Assembly (NCBI GenBank): GCA_030603385.1
Contig: JAUVXW010000015.1
Coordinates: 16,704 to 80,703 of the forward strand
Origin: Promethearchaeota archaeon
GTDB lineage: Archaea; Asgardarchaeota; Lokiarchaeia; Sigyniarchaeales; SOKP01
DNA: 64,000 nt
Direction: 5' to 3'
Under the pieces are notes generated by a model, which saw only the letters and a list, made by a program, of their open reading frames with translations, was not told the origin of the DNA and made no database searches. Position 1 is the stretch's first letter, and each line of letters begins with the position of its first letter. Shown here piece by piece: positions 9,171 through 18,416 of the stretch. The position numbers and the translations under genes were made by a program.

Positions 9171-11960
9171 GTGAAAGCAAATAATATAATCATTGTCCCA
9201 GAAACTCATTGGGATAGAGAATGGTACCTCCCATTTCAGGAGTTTCGGGCTAGGCTTATAATTATGATGGATAAATTATTAAAGATACTACGAACCGACC
9301 CAAATTATAAAAGTTTCACATTCGATGGGCAAACTATTGTTCTCGAAGATTATCTAGAAGTAAGACCGGAGAGAGAAGAAGAGATTAAAAAATACGTAAA
9401 AGAAGGAAGACTTTCTATTGGTCCTATGTATGTTTTACCTGATGAATTTTTAGTTAGCGGTGAATCATTAATTAGGAATCTTATTATAGGACATCAAATT
9501 GCGAGAAAATTTGGAAGAGTTATGAAAGCAGGATATATCCCTGATCCCTTTGGACATGTAGCACAATTACCTCAAATTATTCAGGGTTTTGAAATCCCAT
9601 CTATATTATTTTGGAGGGGTTTTGGAAATGAATTTAAGGACAATAATTTGAATATGGAATTTATTTGGAATGCACCAGGAAATGCAGCGTCGCTTATAGG
9701 AATTCATTTAATATATGGATATGGTTCATTGGAATCGCTAAATGGAAAATTAATTAAAGGACAATATAAACCAGCTCTCAGAAAAATCAAGTTAAGGATA
9801 GAAAATTTTGAGAAATATATCGCAACTCCTAATGTACTCCTTAATAATGGTTCAGATCATCATGAAGCTCGCCCAGAAATTCCCGAAATAGTAAAACAAT
9901 GGAACATCCTACACCCTGACAAAAAATTAAAACAAGCTGATTTTGAACATTACGTCAATAAGGTTTTAGAGTCAAATCCAAAACTAAAAGAATTTCAAGG
10001 AGAATTAAGAGGTGGAAGATACGCACATTTATTATCAGGAGTTTTTTCCACACGAATGTGGATAAAACAAAGAAATACCTCAATAGAATACCTATATGAA
10101 AAATATTCAGAACCATTATCAACAATTTCATGGATTTTAGATAAACATAATGAATTTATTTACCCAAAGGATTATATATTAGCGGGATTAAAGTGGCTTC
10201 AGAAATGTGCTCCACATGACTCAATTTGCGGATGTAGTGTGGATCAAGTTCACGATGAGATGAAAACTAGGTTTGATTGGGCAGAACAAATAGGAAACGA
10301 AGTTTTCAAGAATTCATTTCTTTATTTATCCGAACTTATTAACATTGATACCAAACATAATGGTCACAATACCTTAATAGTATATAATCCACTTCCTTGG
10401 CAACGTAAAGATATTGTTGATTTTAATACAATTTCGCGAAAAACTAATGGTGAAAAATTTCCGTATAATCTCAAATTAATTGACTTTGAAGGAAATGAAA
10501 TTGAAGCTCAAAATCATGATGTTGAAGAGGAACCTAGATTTACACGAAAGTTAGGTGTTAGTCATAGATTTTCATTTTTAGCGGAAGTTCCTGCATGTGG
10601 ATATAAAGTCTATTATGTTCTTCCAGTTGATTCAGGTTATACTTCCCCTATTGAGGGTGAAATCTTTAAGATAACAAGAGATTTTTTAGAAAACAAATTT
10701 TATAGAATTGATATAAAACCAGATGGTTTTATCACTGTTATTGATAAGGTTTCAGGAGTTACTTATGAAAAAATTTGTGAATTCGAGGATGTAGGAGACT
10801 GGGGAGATGAGTACGATTTTTCTGGTCCCTTAGAAAACCAGACCAATTTAACCTATACAACAGAAGATGTTGCTGTGTTTGATAGATCTGCGTATATAGA
10901 TGGATCAACTCAAAAAACTTATAAACTTAGATTAAATTTAAAGCTTCCTCACTCACTTACAGAAGATCGTTATAATAGGGAAGAGTGGCTTGTTGATAAT
11001 AAAATAACTATATATATCTCATTATATAAAGAGATTAAACGAATTCACTTTAAGATTGAACTTGAAAATAAAAGCAAAGACCATAGAATCCGTGTCTTAT
11101 TTCCTACTAAAATAAAGGCTGACAGAGTTTATGCTGATGGTCATTTTTATGTTGTTCCAAGAATGGTCAAATTACCTAAAGCAGATGATTGGGTTCAAAA
11201 GCCTTTACCTACAAATCATCAAAAGGACTTTGTGTCTGTTAGCGATAATTCAAGAACCTTTGCTGTAATAAATAAAGGATTACCTGAATATGAAGCTATT
11301 ATTAAAGAAAATAACACAATAACTTTTGCTATTACTCTCCTGCGATGTATTGAATGGTTGTCTCGTGATGATTTTATGACACGTAAGTCTCATGCAGGTC
11401 CAGGTTTTAACACCCCAGGGGCACAATGCCTTGGTAAACATAGCTTTGAATTATCGATTACTACTGAATCAAAACCAAACTGGTTAGATTCAGAAATACA
11501 TCTAAGAAGTAAAGAATTTAATAATCCACTTGAACCTCTCTTTCCAGTTATGGTTCATGGTCCCTTAAGAGTTGCAAATAAAGTAATTTTAAGACCATCT
11601 GGAATCATTTCTTACTTTAATAATATTAAAACGAAAGAATTAGATTCATTTTTACCTCCTGTTTTAAGTTTTCTTGCAATTGATAATAAAAGTGTAGTTT
11701 TAAGTGCATTAAAAAAATCAGAGGAAGGAGATTATCTAATTATTAGAGTATATAATATATCCTCAACTTCTCAAACGGCAACATTAACATTTTTCGATAA
11801 AATTTCGATAAAAGATGTTAAAATTGTGAATTTTTTAGAAGAGGCACCTAAACATGAAATTAAGGTAAAAATTAATTATTTTAATAACAACTTACTTGAA
11901 ATAGCATTAGAACCACACGTAATTGCTACATTTAAAGTTAGTCTTGAATTTATAAAGTGA
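9171..11960 (+). CDS. GH38 family alpha-mannosidase
   Basis: 929 residues, a full-length family 38 glycosidase. The N-terminal catalytic domain opens with PETHWDREWY; His13 and Asp15 are the zinc ligands. GYIPDPFGHVAQLPQ contains the nucleophile Asp125. Residues near 365 (APHDSICGCSVDQVHDE) match the HDSI-type zinc/active-site block, followed by the helical middle domain and C-terminal beta-sandwich domains. The start is GTG at 9171; no better ATG is available without losing the first strand. The enzyme would hydrolyse alpha-mannosides, perhaps from archaeal N-glycans or taken-up glycans; no signal peptide is seen. It lies downstream of the phosphodiesterase gene and converges with the hydrolase at 11993. 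Confidence 0.93.
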   Translation: MKANNIIIVPETHWDREWYLPFQEFRARLIIMMDKLLKILRTDPNYKSFTFDGQTIVLEDYLEVRPEREEEIKKYVKEGRLSIGPMYVLPDEFLVSGESLIRNLIIGHQIARKFGRVMKAGYIPDPFGHVAQLPQIIQGFEIPSILFWRGFGNEFKDNNLNMEFIWNAPGNAASLIGIHLIYGYGSLESLNGKLIKGQYKPALRKIKLRIENFEKYIATPNVLLNNGSDHHEARPEIPEIVKQWNILHPDKKLKQADFEHYVNKVLESNPKLKEFQGELRGGRYAHLLSGVFSTRMWIKQRNTSIEYLYEKYSEPLSTISWILDKHNEFIYPKDYILAGLKWLQKCAPHDSICGCSVDQVHDEMKTRFDWAEQIGNEVFKNSFLYLSELINIDTKHNGHNTLIVYNPLPWQRKDIVDFNTISRKTNGEKFPYNLKLIDFEGNEIEAQNHDVEEEPRFTRKLGVSHRFSFLAEVPACGYKVYYVLPVDSGYTSPIEGEIFKITRDFLENKFYRIDIKPDGFITVIDKVSGVTYEKICEFEDVGDWGDEYDFSGPLENQTNLTYTTEDVAVFDRSAYIDGSTQKTYKLRLNLKLPHSLTEDRYNREEWLVDNKITIYISLYKEIKRIHFKIELENKSKDHRIRVLFPTKIKADRVYADGHFYVVPRMVKLPKADDWVQKPLPTNHQKDFVSVSDNSRTFAVINKGLPEYEAIIKENNTITFAITLLRCIEWLSRDDFMTRKSHAGPGFNTPGAQCLGKHSFELSITTESKPNWLDSEIHLRSKEFNNPLEPLFPVMVHGPLRVANKVILRPSGIISYFNNIKTKELDSFLPPVLSFLAIDNKSVVLSALKKSEEGDYLIIRVYNISSTSQTATLTFFDKISIKDVKIVNFLEEAPKHEIKVKINYFNNNLLEIALEPHVIATFKVSLEFIK

Positions 11961-11992
11961 TTAAAGATATGTAGAAGCAGAAAAAGAGTCAT

Positions 11993-13681
11993 TTATAGAA
12001 ATCCATAAGAAGGAAAAAAGACAACTAACATCCAAGAGTAGAAAATGCTTATGAAGATCGTAGATCCTAATATATTGCGCCCCGAATTCATATAAACCCA
12101 GGTAACTGTACAATTTTGTATTATCGAGAAAATAACCCATGCTAATAAATAAAGGGCATAAGGGGGTAAATATGCCAAATTAAGTTTCCCAACAAGTATA
12201 ATTGAAACAATAAGAAAATTATCCATGAAAATTCCAATACCTACCATTGTAAAATATTCATCATATTTATTTGAAGTTTCCAATCGACCTTGAACATTCC
12301 TAAAATAGAATTCTCTAATCAGAAAAAAGGGGAAAGATAATAGAGTTAATAATATCATTTTACCTGCACCTCTTATAGTTGGTAAAGTATTTTGCACGGA
12401 CCAATGCCAAATTGCTGCTATTGACAATATTGATATCAAAGCAATAATAATTCCAAATAATATTGAACGACCAGGTTTTATTGAGCACATTCTTTTAATC
12501 TTTATAAAAAGATCTTTGAAATAGAACTGTTCCTCCCAGTTCAATAAAAGAAAATTATATATTATAAATGATCCAATTGCAGCTCCAATAATGAGTAACA
12601 AAGTTATGCTTGTTGTAGAAAAGGCGAAATCTTCTGTGGAAATGTGTGAAAGAGATAAAAAAAAGGTAATTTGAATTAGTTCTATAGGAATAGTATAGTA
12701 TAATATTAATTTTTTTATCGAAGCTTTTCCTAATCCTTCTAAAATATCTTTCTCAGGTAAATTTACTCTATGCTTAAAAAGATAATTACTAACATAAACA
12801 ACCAATATTGAATTAAGTGCAATAACCCCTACAAGTGAGACATAAGAAAAAATTTGTAAAGCTGTGGCAGTTATGAAAATATTACTCCCCTTTTCCCCAT
12901 GAAAAGCTTGTTCAAACCATTGAATTGTTTGATAGATGATAGCATAATCTACTACTTCAGTTAAATGTCCTGCAAATGGGCTAATAAAGCCTTTAGTGTT
13001 ATTTCCGTCATTAAAATCTCCATAATACAATTCTCCAACTTTTACATCTTCTCTTCCAGTATATGACCTTAAGACTTCAAGGATCTTTTCCTCAGTCAAC
13101 CCAGGATCGTATCTCCCTGATGCTAAAAGAAAATTAGATATATTCATAATGTTTGGGGATACTGCTCCAATAGCTATAGTTGCATTAATTCTATCGGGGT
13201 ACGTCTGTGATAAATCTAGTGCTACATAAGCGCCTAATGAATGACCGACAAGCCCAATTTCTGTAATGTATGATAAATTATATTCCAAGTAATCTATTGC
13301 TGCCTTCATATCTAGAATTAACTTACTACGTTGAAAATATCCTCCAGAAGCCCCATGCCCACGAAAATCAATGTTTATGACCGTAAATCCTCGTTTAACG
13401 AGTTCTATGCTTAAGGGCTGCATATTGAGCTTACTACCAAAAAAGCCATGTCCCACTACTATTCCACCAGGACTTTTTTCTCCTTTTGGTGTGTATTTAT
13501 AAGCACTAATATATACTCCATCCTCCGACTCGAGTGCCAACGGTTTAATCGTGTATAAATTCTTCAATTCGGGAATAAAGGTTAAAATGAGTAATGGAAT
13601 TACACCAATACATACTATTGAGATACTGATGAATAAACCTAATTTTTTCTTATCGGATCTTAAATTTTTTAAGGTTACCAA
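11993..13681 (-). CDS. Membrane-anchored alpha/beta hydrolase with C-terminal multi-spanning domain
   Basis: 562 residues. An N-terminal membrane segment (residues about 14-35) leads into an alpha/beta hydrolase fold with the oxyanion region VVGHGFFGS, a strand-turn VINIDFRGHGASGG, and nucleophile elbow GLVGHSLGA (Ser as nucleophile). From about residue 270 the protein consists of some six to seven hydrophobic helices separated by short loops. The hydrolase part probably faces outside. This is a serine esterase/lipase-like enzyme; the substrate is unknown. The membrane domain is not recognised. The gene converges with the mannosidase (32 bases apart) and is divergent from the polyprenyl synthase. 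Confidence 0.8.
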   Translation of the reverse strand: MVTLKNLRSDKKKLGLFISISIVCIGVIPLLILTFIPELKNLYTIKPLALESEDGVYISAYKYTPKGEKSPGGIVVGHGFFGSKLNMQPLSIELVKRGFTVINIDFRGHGASGGYFQRSKLILDMKAAIDYLEYNLSYITEIGLVGHSLGAYVALDLSQTYPDRINATIAIGAVSPNIMNISNFLLASGRYDPGLTEEKILEVLRSYTGREDVKVGELYYGDFNDGNNTKGFISPFAGHLTEVVDYAIIYQTIQWFEQAFHGEKGSNIFITATALQIFSYVSLVGVIALNSILVVYVSNYLFKHRVNLPEKDILEGLGKASIKKLILYYTIPIELIQITFFLSLSHISTEDFAFSTTSITLLLIIGAAIGSFIIYNFLLLNWEEQFYFKDLFIKIKRMCSIKPGRSILFGIIIALISILSIAAIWHWSVQNTLPTIRGAGKMILLTLLSFPFFLIREFYFRNVQGRLETSNKYDEYFTMVGIGIFMDNFLIVSIILVGKLNLAYLPPYALYLLAWVIFSIIQNCTVTWVYMNSGRNILGSTIFISIFYSWMLVVFFPSYGFL

Positions 13682-13867
13682 ATCTCTTTTTAATCCATAT
13701 TTATTATGTTATAACTTATCGTAAAAGAATTTTCAAAACTCATAGAGTTTGAACTTTTCTAGTAATTAAGAATATTGATAATTTGAAATTACTTATATTC
13801 TAGTAAAATCTTTGTTTTATAATTTAGAAGGAATATCATTATTAATCAATACCAACGGTAATACCTA

Positions 13868-14935
13868 ATGAAACTTAATGAATATTTAAAAGAATATAAA
13901 GACAAGATCAACGATGCAATTAAATCTATTTTTGACTTAAAATTAAAAAATATAAAAAATAGATTTTTAGAAGATTATTATTCAGAACTAAAAGATTATT
14001 TCCTAGCCGGGGGAAAAAGGATCCGTCCACTACTATGTATCGCTACATATAATGCATTTAATGAAAGAAGGGATGAAAGAATTGTATTTCCAAGCGTGGG
14101 TACTGAATTTCTCCATAATGCGTCGTTAATACATGATGATATTATTGATAAGGATGATTTTAGACGGGGAAAACCCGCATTCCACTTGAGATTTCGAAAT
14201 TACCATGAAAAATATGAATTAAAAAGAATGATAGCAAGCGATTTCGGTAATTCTATAGGAATTATTGGAGGAGATTCAGCTTTTTTTTTAGGTTTAGAAG
14301 CTTACTTTTTTAACGATTTTAATAGGGAATTGAACTTAAATGCGATAAAATATTATAAGCAAGCCTTTATAGAAATTGCTGATGGGGTTTTAATTGAAAC
14401 TGATATGGTAAACCAAACAGATCTCACCCTTGCTGATTATATCGAAATGATTTCACTAAAAACCGGAGCTCTGATTGAGAAATCGATTTTAATAGGAGCA
14501 AATTATGCAAAAGCAGCTGATGAGTGTATTAATGATCTTTCCATCTATGGTGTAAACCTTGGTATTGTTTTTCAGATAATTGATGATATTTTAGGTACAT
14601 TTGGGGATGAAAAAGTAACTGGAAAACCAACAGATGGCGATATCCGAGAAAATAAATTAACTGCTTTAAAATTAACTGCCTTAGACAATTTAGAAAACTC
14701 AAGTAAAATACAGCTTATTGAATTACTTGAAAATCCTAGTATGACTAAAAATGATGTTCAGGAAGTTAAGGATTTGTTTATTAAAGCAGATGTAGTTAAT
14801 TCATGCAAAGAATTAGCAAACATATACTTTCAAAAAGCAAAATCATCTTTGGATAAATTGAAACCATCTATCAATCAATCTGAAGTAGAATTTTTTGAAA
14901 GTTTATTAAATTTTGTAGTGGAGAGAAAATTCTAA
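13868..14935 (+). CDS. Trans-polyprenyl (geranylgeranyl-type) diphosphate synthase
   Basis: 355 residues of the E-type prenyltransferase fold. The first Asp-rich motif is DDIID (D90, D91, D94) followed by RRGKPAFH; the second is IIDDILG; GGKRIRP near residue 50 binds IPP. It condenses IPP with allylic diphosphates to give the chains of archaeal ether lipids or quinones. The residue five before the first Asp-rich motif, which limits chain length, is Ala85 instead of the aromatic residue seen in Sulfolobus GGPP synthase, so products longer than C20 are possible. It lies in the isoprenoid locus, upstream of a UbiX gene and facing the mevalonate cluster. Confidence 0.92.
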   Translation: MKLNEYLKEYKDKINDAIKSIFDLKLKNIKNRFLEDYYSELKDYFLAGGKRIRPLLCIATYNAFNERRDERIVFPSVGTEFLHNASLIHDDIIDKDDFRRGKPAFHLRFRNYHEKYELKRMIASDFGNSIGIIGGDSAFFLGLEAYFFNDFNRELNLNAIKYYKQAFIEIADGVLIETDMVNQTDLTLADYIEMISLKTGALIEKSILIGANYAKAADECINDLSIYGVNLGIVFQIIDDILGTFGDEKVTGKPTDGDIRENKLTALKLTALDNLENSSKIQLIELLENPSMTKNDVQEVKDLFIKADVVNSCKELANIYFQKAKSSLDKLKPSINQSEVEFFESLLNFVVERKF

Positions 14936-15073
14936 AGAGAAACTATCTCCATGTGATATTTTAATTTTTTTATTAATTTAATATGGAAAAAGATAAGAAC
15001 TAAAAATCATAGAAGAATTATTAAGTTCAATACTATAAATTTTCTTTTATTAAAACTATTGAGATAGAGTTAG

Positions 15074-15622
15074 ATGTTGGTAGCGATTACCGGAGCCACG
15101 GGAGTCGATTTAGCAGTTAAATTTCTAAAAACTCTGAGAGAAAAAAAGATTGAAATTGAACTTATCATCTCTAAAATTGCCGAAAAAATAATAGATATTG
15201 AAACGGATTATAAAATTTCTGATATTCGTAAAATAGCAGATAAAAACTATGATGTAGATAATCTATTATCTCCGCCAGCAAGCGGTTCCTACAAGATAGA
15301 GAGTATGGTTATAATTCCTTGTTCAATGAAAACTTTATCAGCAATAGCAAATGGATATGCAAATAATTTAATTTCAAGGGCAGCAGATGTAATGATCAAA
15401 GAAAAAAGGAAATTAATACTAGTTGTAAGAGAAACTCCATTCAGTGCGATACATCTTGAGAATATGCTTAAATTAGCAAGATTAGGAGTAATTATTTGCC
15501 CCCCAATCCCTTCATACTACATAAAACCTAAAAGCGTTGAAGAACTCATTGAATACACCATAGGAAGGATATTAGACCATATTGGGATTGAAAGTAATAT
15601 AAAAAGATGGGGGACAATATAA
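15074..15622 (+). CDS. ubiX: UbiX-like flavin prenyltransferase
   Basis: 182 residues matching the UbiX/Pad1 flavoprotein family: VAITGATGVDLAVKF is the N-terminal nucleotide-binding loop, VIIPCSMKTLSAIANG the conserved middle block, and LVVRETPFSAIHLENM the C-terminal block with the R-E-T-P motif. The enzyme transfers a dimethylallyl group from dimethylallyl phosphate to FMN, giving prenylated FMN, the cofactor of UbiD-type decarboxylases. A UbiD-type decarboxylase of the mevalonate pathway lies 5 kb away (20950-22260), which gives this gene a clear partner. Length is normal for the family. The start ATG is 138 bases after the polyprenyl synthase. Confidence 0.92.
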   Translation: MLVAITGATGVDLAVKFLKTLREKKIEIELIISKIAEKIIDIETDYKISDIRKIADKNYDVDNLLSPPASGSYKIESMVIIPCSMKTLSAIANGYANNLISRAADVMIKEKRKLILVVRETPFSAIHLENMLKLARLGVIICPPIPSYYIKPKSVEELIEYTIGRILDHIGIESNIKRWGTI

Positions 15623-15684
15623 GAAAGAAAAAGTTGATTATTCAGTTATTAAGATTTAAATGAATAAGGTAAGGGGAATTTTAA

Positions 15685-16092
15685 TTGAAAATGCTCCAAG
15701 ATATTTGGATTCTGTATAAATCTGGAATAGTGATTTTTCATAGAGAATTCAATGAAACTGTATCCCCTCAAGCATTTGGGGCTATGATGAGTGCGTTAAA
15801 CACTTTTGCCGAACAATTAGCTGATGGCGGATTATCCAATTTTGAATTAAATAATAAAAGATTTACAATAATTAAGAAATATGACCTTATATTTATCGCT
15901 AATTCGTCAAAACGATTTAATCAGAAAAAAATTAATCGTGAATTAGAAAAAATATCAAAAAGATTCTTGAAACTCTATTCTGAAAAATTAGAGAATTATA
16001 AAGGCCAGATTGGAGCGTTTACTCAATTTGAAGAGATTATTGTGGATTCTTTAGAAGATAATCCCCAACAATCCGTAGACGAACTTCTCTAA
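15685..16092 (+). CDS. Small longin-like (roadblock-type fold) protein
   Basis: 135 residues. The N-terminal pattern (strand WILYKSGIVIFHR, then QAFGAMMSALNTFAEQLADGGL, then strands FELNNKRFTIIKKYDLIFIANS) is that of archaeal longin/roadblock-like single-domain proteins, with a C-terminal helix ending in an acidic tail. Such proteins form dimers and serve as platforms for small GTPases in eukaryotes and Asgard archaea; this is fold-level inference. The start is TTG at 15685 preceded by AAGGGGA at a good distance; ATG 15691 is an alternative. It sits 62 bases after ubiX, possibly co-transcribed. Confidence 0.65.
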   Translation: MKMLQDIWILYKSGIVIFHREFNETVSPQAFGAMMSALNTFAEQLADGGLSNFELNNKRFTIIKKYDLIFIANSSKRFNQKKINRELEKISKRFLKLYSEKLENYKGQIGAFTQFEEIIVDSLEDNPQQSVDELL

Positions 16093-16215
16093 GTTTTTCC
16101 AAGTTTCAATTTTAATTAAGCTCAAGAATAAAAATTGGTCTACTGAACTTTTTAATACAAATGAAAACAATTTTATCTTAATAAGAGTAATCAAATATTA
16201 AAATAGAAAAGTGAA

Positions 16216-16440
16216 ATGAAGGAAATTAAGAAACCCATTTCAGAAAATATTGCATTACAGATATGTGAAGAGGTAAGGGAATGCAATCGTGAAAAAAAAT
16301 TTAGTTTAGCTAAAGTTCAGTGCTGGGGATGTATGAAATATTCAATTAAAAAGAATGATATAAAGCATAGATGTATATTTTCTAATGAGGATAATAGGGG
16401 TTGTCATCTAGTCAACAGAATTTATGATGTAAGATATTGA
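16216..16440 (+). CDS. Small cysteine-rich protein, unknown
   Basis: 74 residues with seven cysteines, including a CWGC pair, separated Cys residues before and after it, and a final Cys-His pair. The spacing suggests a small zinc or iron-sulfur binding protein. The family is not recognised. It ends 10 bases before the convergent stop codon of the IPP isomerase gene. A second small Cys-rich protein occurs at 36790-36960, but the two do not align well. Confidence 0.5.
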   Translation: MKEIKKPISENIALQICEEVRECNREKKFSLAKVQCWGCMKYSIKKNDIKHRCIFSNEDNRGCHLVNRIYDVRY

Positions 16441-16450
16441 AAAAATTAAA

Positions 16451-17569
16451 TTATTGGTTTAACCATCTATACAATTCACCAAGAATAACATACTTATCTC
16501 TTTCACCTTTTAATTTGGCTATTTCGTCTATATTCATTAACCAGAGACATGAACGTAATTCATTTTTTAAGGTTCTTATTTCTTTAATAGTGTGAGAAAT
16601 AGAATTATCTTTTCTATCTTTCCATGCAGATTGGAGAAAGTTATAAGCAAAACCTCCTAAATCAGCACCTAATACAATAGATTTTGCGATATCAATTCCT
16701 GTTCTTAAACCTCCCGTGGCAATTATTAGTTTTTGAGACACATTTCTAACATAAATTATGCTAATAGGTGTGGGGATCCCCCATTCCTTAAATACTTCAG
16801 CTGGATCTCGAGTATATCTTTGATTATTAAGATTTTTACGTTTTGATTCAATTGCTGCGAAACTGGTCCCACCAGCACCTCCAATATCAAAACCATCAAA
16901 ACCAAGTTTATCAAGAATTAAAGCTAATTCCTGGTTAAATCCGGTTCCAACTTCTTTTGCAATTATCGGAATATTGTTTATTTCCCGTAATTTTTGAAAA
17001 TTTTTACGGAAAAGTTTATATGAAAGATCTCCTTTATCTTGAACTAATTCATGTAAAACATTTAAATGAATTGCCATAACATCAGCATTTATCATCTCTA
17101 TACATTTGTTAAAATCCTCTAACTCAAAATTAAGGCTACTAACCTGCCCGATACCAATATTTCCGATTATAGGAATAGTAGGGGCAACATCACGGGTAAT
17201 TTTAAATGAATCTAATAATGTAGGATCTTCAAGTCCTGCACGCTGACTTCCTACACTCATTATAATATTTTCTTCTTCTGCAGCTTTAGCCAAAATTTCA
17301 TTTATTTCTTTTGAGACAGGATGACCACCAGTAATCGCTGAGATACAAATGGGTGCTGAAATTTTTTTATCATAAAACTTCACTGAAAGATCAACTTCTT
17401 CAATATCGACATCTGGAATTGGATGGTGAATCAATTTTATATCACTAAAATAGTTTTTAGAATGTTGTACGTCATGCTCTAATGGTATTTTGAGATGTTC
17501 TAATTTTCTATCCATTATCTCTTTTGAGTCATTCTCCTTTGGCATATTTTTCTTCCCTATTTGAGTCAT
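16451..17569 (-). CDS. fni: Type 2 isopentenyl-diphosphate delta-isomerase (FMN-dependent)
   Basis: 372 residues, a TIM-barrel flavoenzyme that interconverts IPP and DMAPP. Recognised blocks are RKLEHL near the N-terminus, ISAITGGHP, MSVGSQRAGLED, DIGGAGGTSFAAIE and IATGGLRTGIDIAKSI. One catalytic position is unusual: the usual N-x-x-Q-E motif reads N170-V-L-H173-E174, so the IPP-binding Gln is His (codon 17051-17053). It is the last gene of the mevalonate cluster, 18 bases after the IPP kinase gene. Start: ATG 17569; ATG at residue 9 is also possible. Confidence 0.93.
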   Translation of the reverse strand: MTQIGKKNMPKENDSKEIMDRKLEHLKIPLEHDVQHSKNYFSDIKLIHHPIPDVDIEEVDLSVKFYDKKISAPICISAITGGHPVSKEINEILAKAAEEENIIMSVGSQRAGLEDPTLLDSFKITRDVAPTIPIIGNIGIGQVSSLNFELEDFNKCIEMINADVMAIHLNVLHELVQDKGDLSYKLFRKNFQKLREINNIPIIAKEVGTGFNQELALILDKLGFDGFDIGGAGGTSFAAIESKRKNLNNQRYTRDPAEVFKEWGIPTPISIIYVRNVSQKLIIATGGLRTGIDIAKSIVLGADLGGFAYNFLQSAWKDRKDNSISHTIKEIRTLKNELRSCLWLMNIDEIAKLKGERDKYVILGELYRWLNQ

Positions 17570-17587
17570 TTCACATAAAAATTGCTT

Positions 17588-18409
17588 TTAGTTAATTATT
17601 ATATTTGTACAAATTAATTTTTCATTTTTTAAAGAATTATATATATAATTTTCTTTCAATCCATTTATCAATTGCACAGGAACATTGAATTTACATATCT
17701 GTTTTATAAAATCGATTTTACCTTCAATCCCACCTGTAACATCTATTTTTTTCCCCAAGTCCGCTAAGTCCAAGTCATCTAATTCACTTGAAAATATTTT
17801 AGAGGCCAATTTTATATTTTTATCCTTAGAATCTCCATCATTAATAAAAATTCCATCGGTTTCAATTGCAAAAATAACTTTTGAGACACAATATTTTTGT
17901 AAGTTCTCACATAACTCAGAAATGATCTGATCTCCTGAAATTATAGAAAATGATCCTTGTTTATCAAAAATAATATCTCCATATAAAATGGGTAAGATTT
18001 TAAGATCTAAAGCGGTTTCAATGATGTCAATAGATTTGGCAATGATATTTTCTGCATCTTTTATAAAAATGCTGGAGGGTTGGATTGATAAAACGGGATA
18101 ATTTCGTTCTAAAAATAGGTTTACTAAATAAGAATTAAATTTAATCATAGCTTGATGGGTTTCAGTTAATCCAATAATTTGATTTGGTATAGATTTATCT
18201 AATCCTTTCGAAATATTGTATTTTTTTGCTAAAGGGTGCCCAAATGAGCCACCTCCATGAATCAATATTACTTTTTCGTTAGCATTAATAATTTGTTGAA
18301 TTGTGCTTTTAGCAACCTCCTCTCTGATAAAAAAAGGTTTATTTTTATCAGTTAATAAACTTCCACCTAACTTTAATAGTAAGATTTCATTCTTCCTTTT
18401 CAATTTCAA
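17588..18409 (-). CDS. ipk: Isopentenyl phosphate kinase
   Basis: 273 residues of the amino acid kinase fold. LLKLGGSLLTDK binds phosphate/ATP at the N-terminus, and ILIHGGGSFGHPLAKKY holds the conserved His that separates IPP kinases from other family members. TDGIFI and DVTGGIEGKID are further family blocks. It phosphorylates isopentenyl phosphate to IPP, the step after decarboxylation in the archaeal mevalonate pathway. It lies between mevalonate kinase (7-base gap) and IPP isomerase (18-base gap), so co-transcription is near certain. Confidence 0.94.
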   Translation of the reverse strand: MKLKRKNEILLLKLGGSLLTDKNKPFFIREEVAKSTIQQIINANEKVILIHGGGSFGHPLAKKYNISKGLDKSIPNQIIGLTETHQAMIKFNSYLVNLFLERNYPVLSIQPSSIFIKDAENIIAKSIDIIETALDLKILPILYGDIIFDKQGSFSIISGDQIISELCENLQKYCVSKVIFAIETDGIFINDGDSKDKNIKLASKIFSSELDDLDLADLGKKIDVTGGIEGKIDFIKQICKFNVPVQLINGLKENYIYNSLKNEKLICTNIIIN

Positions 18410-18416
18410 CTATCTC

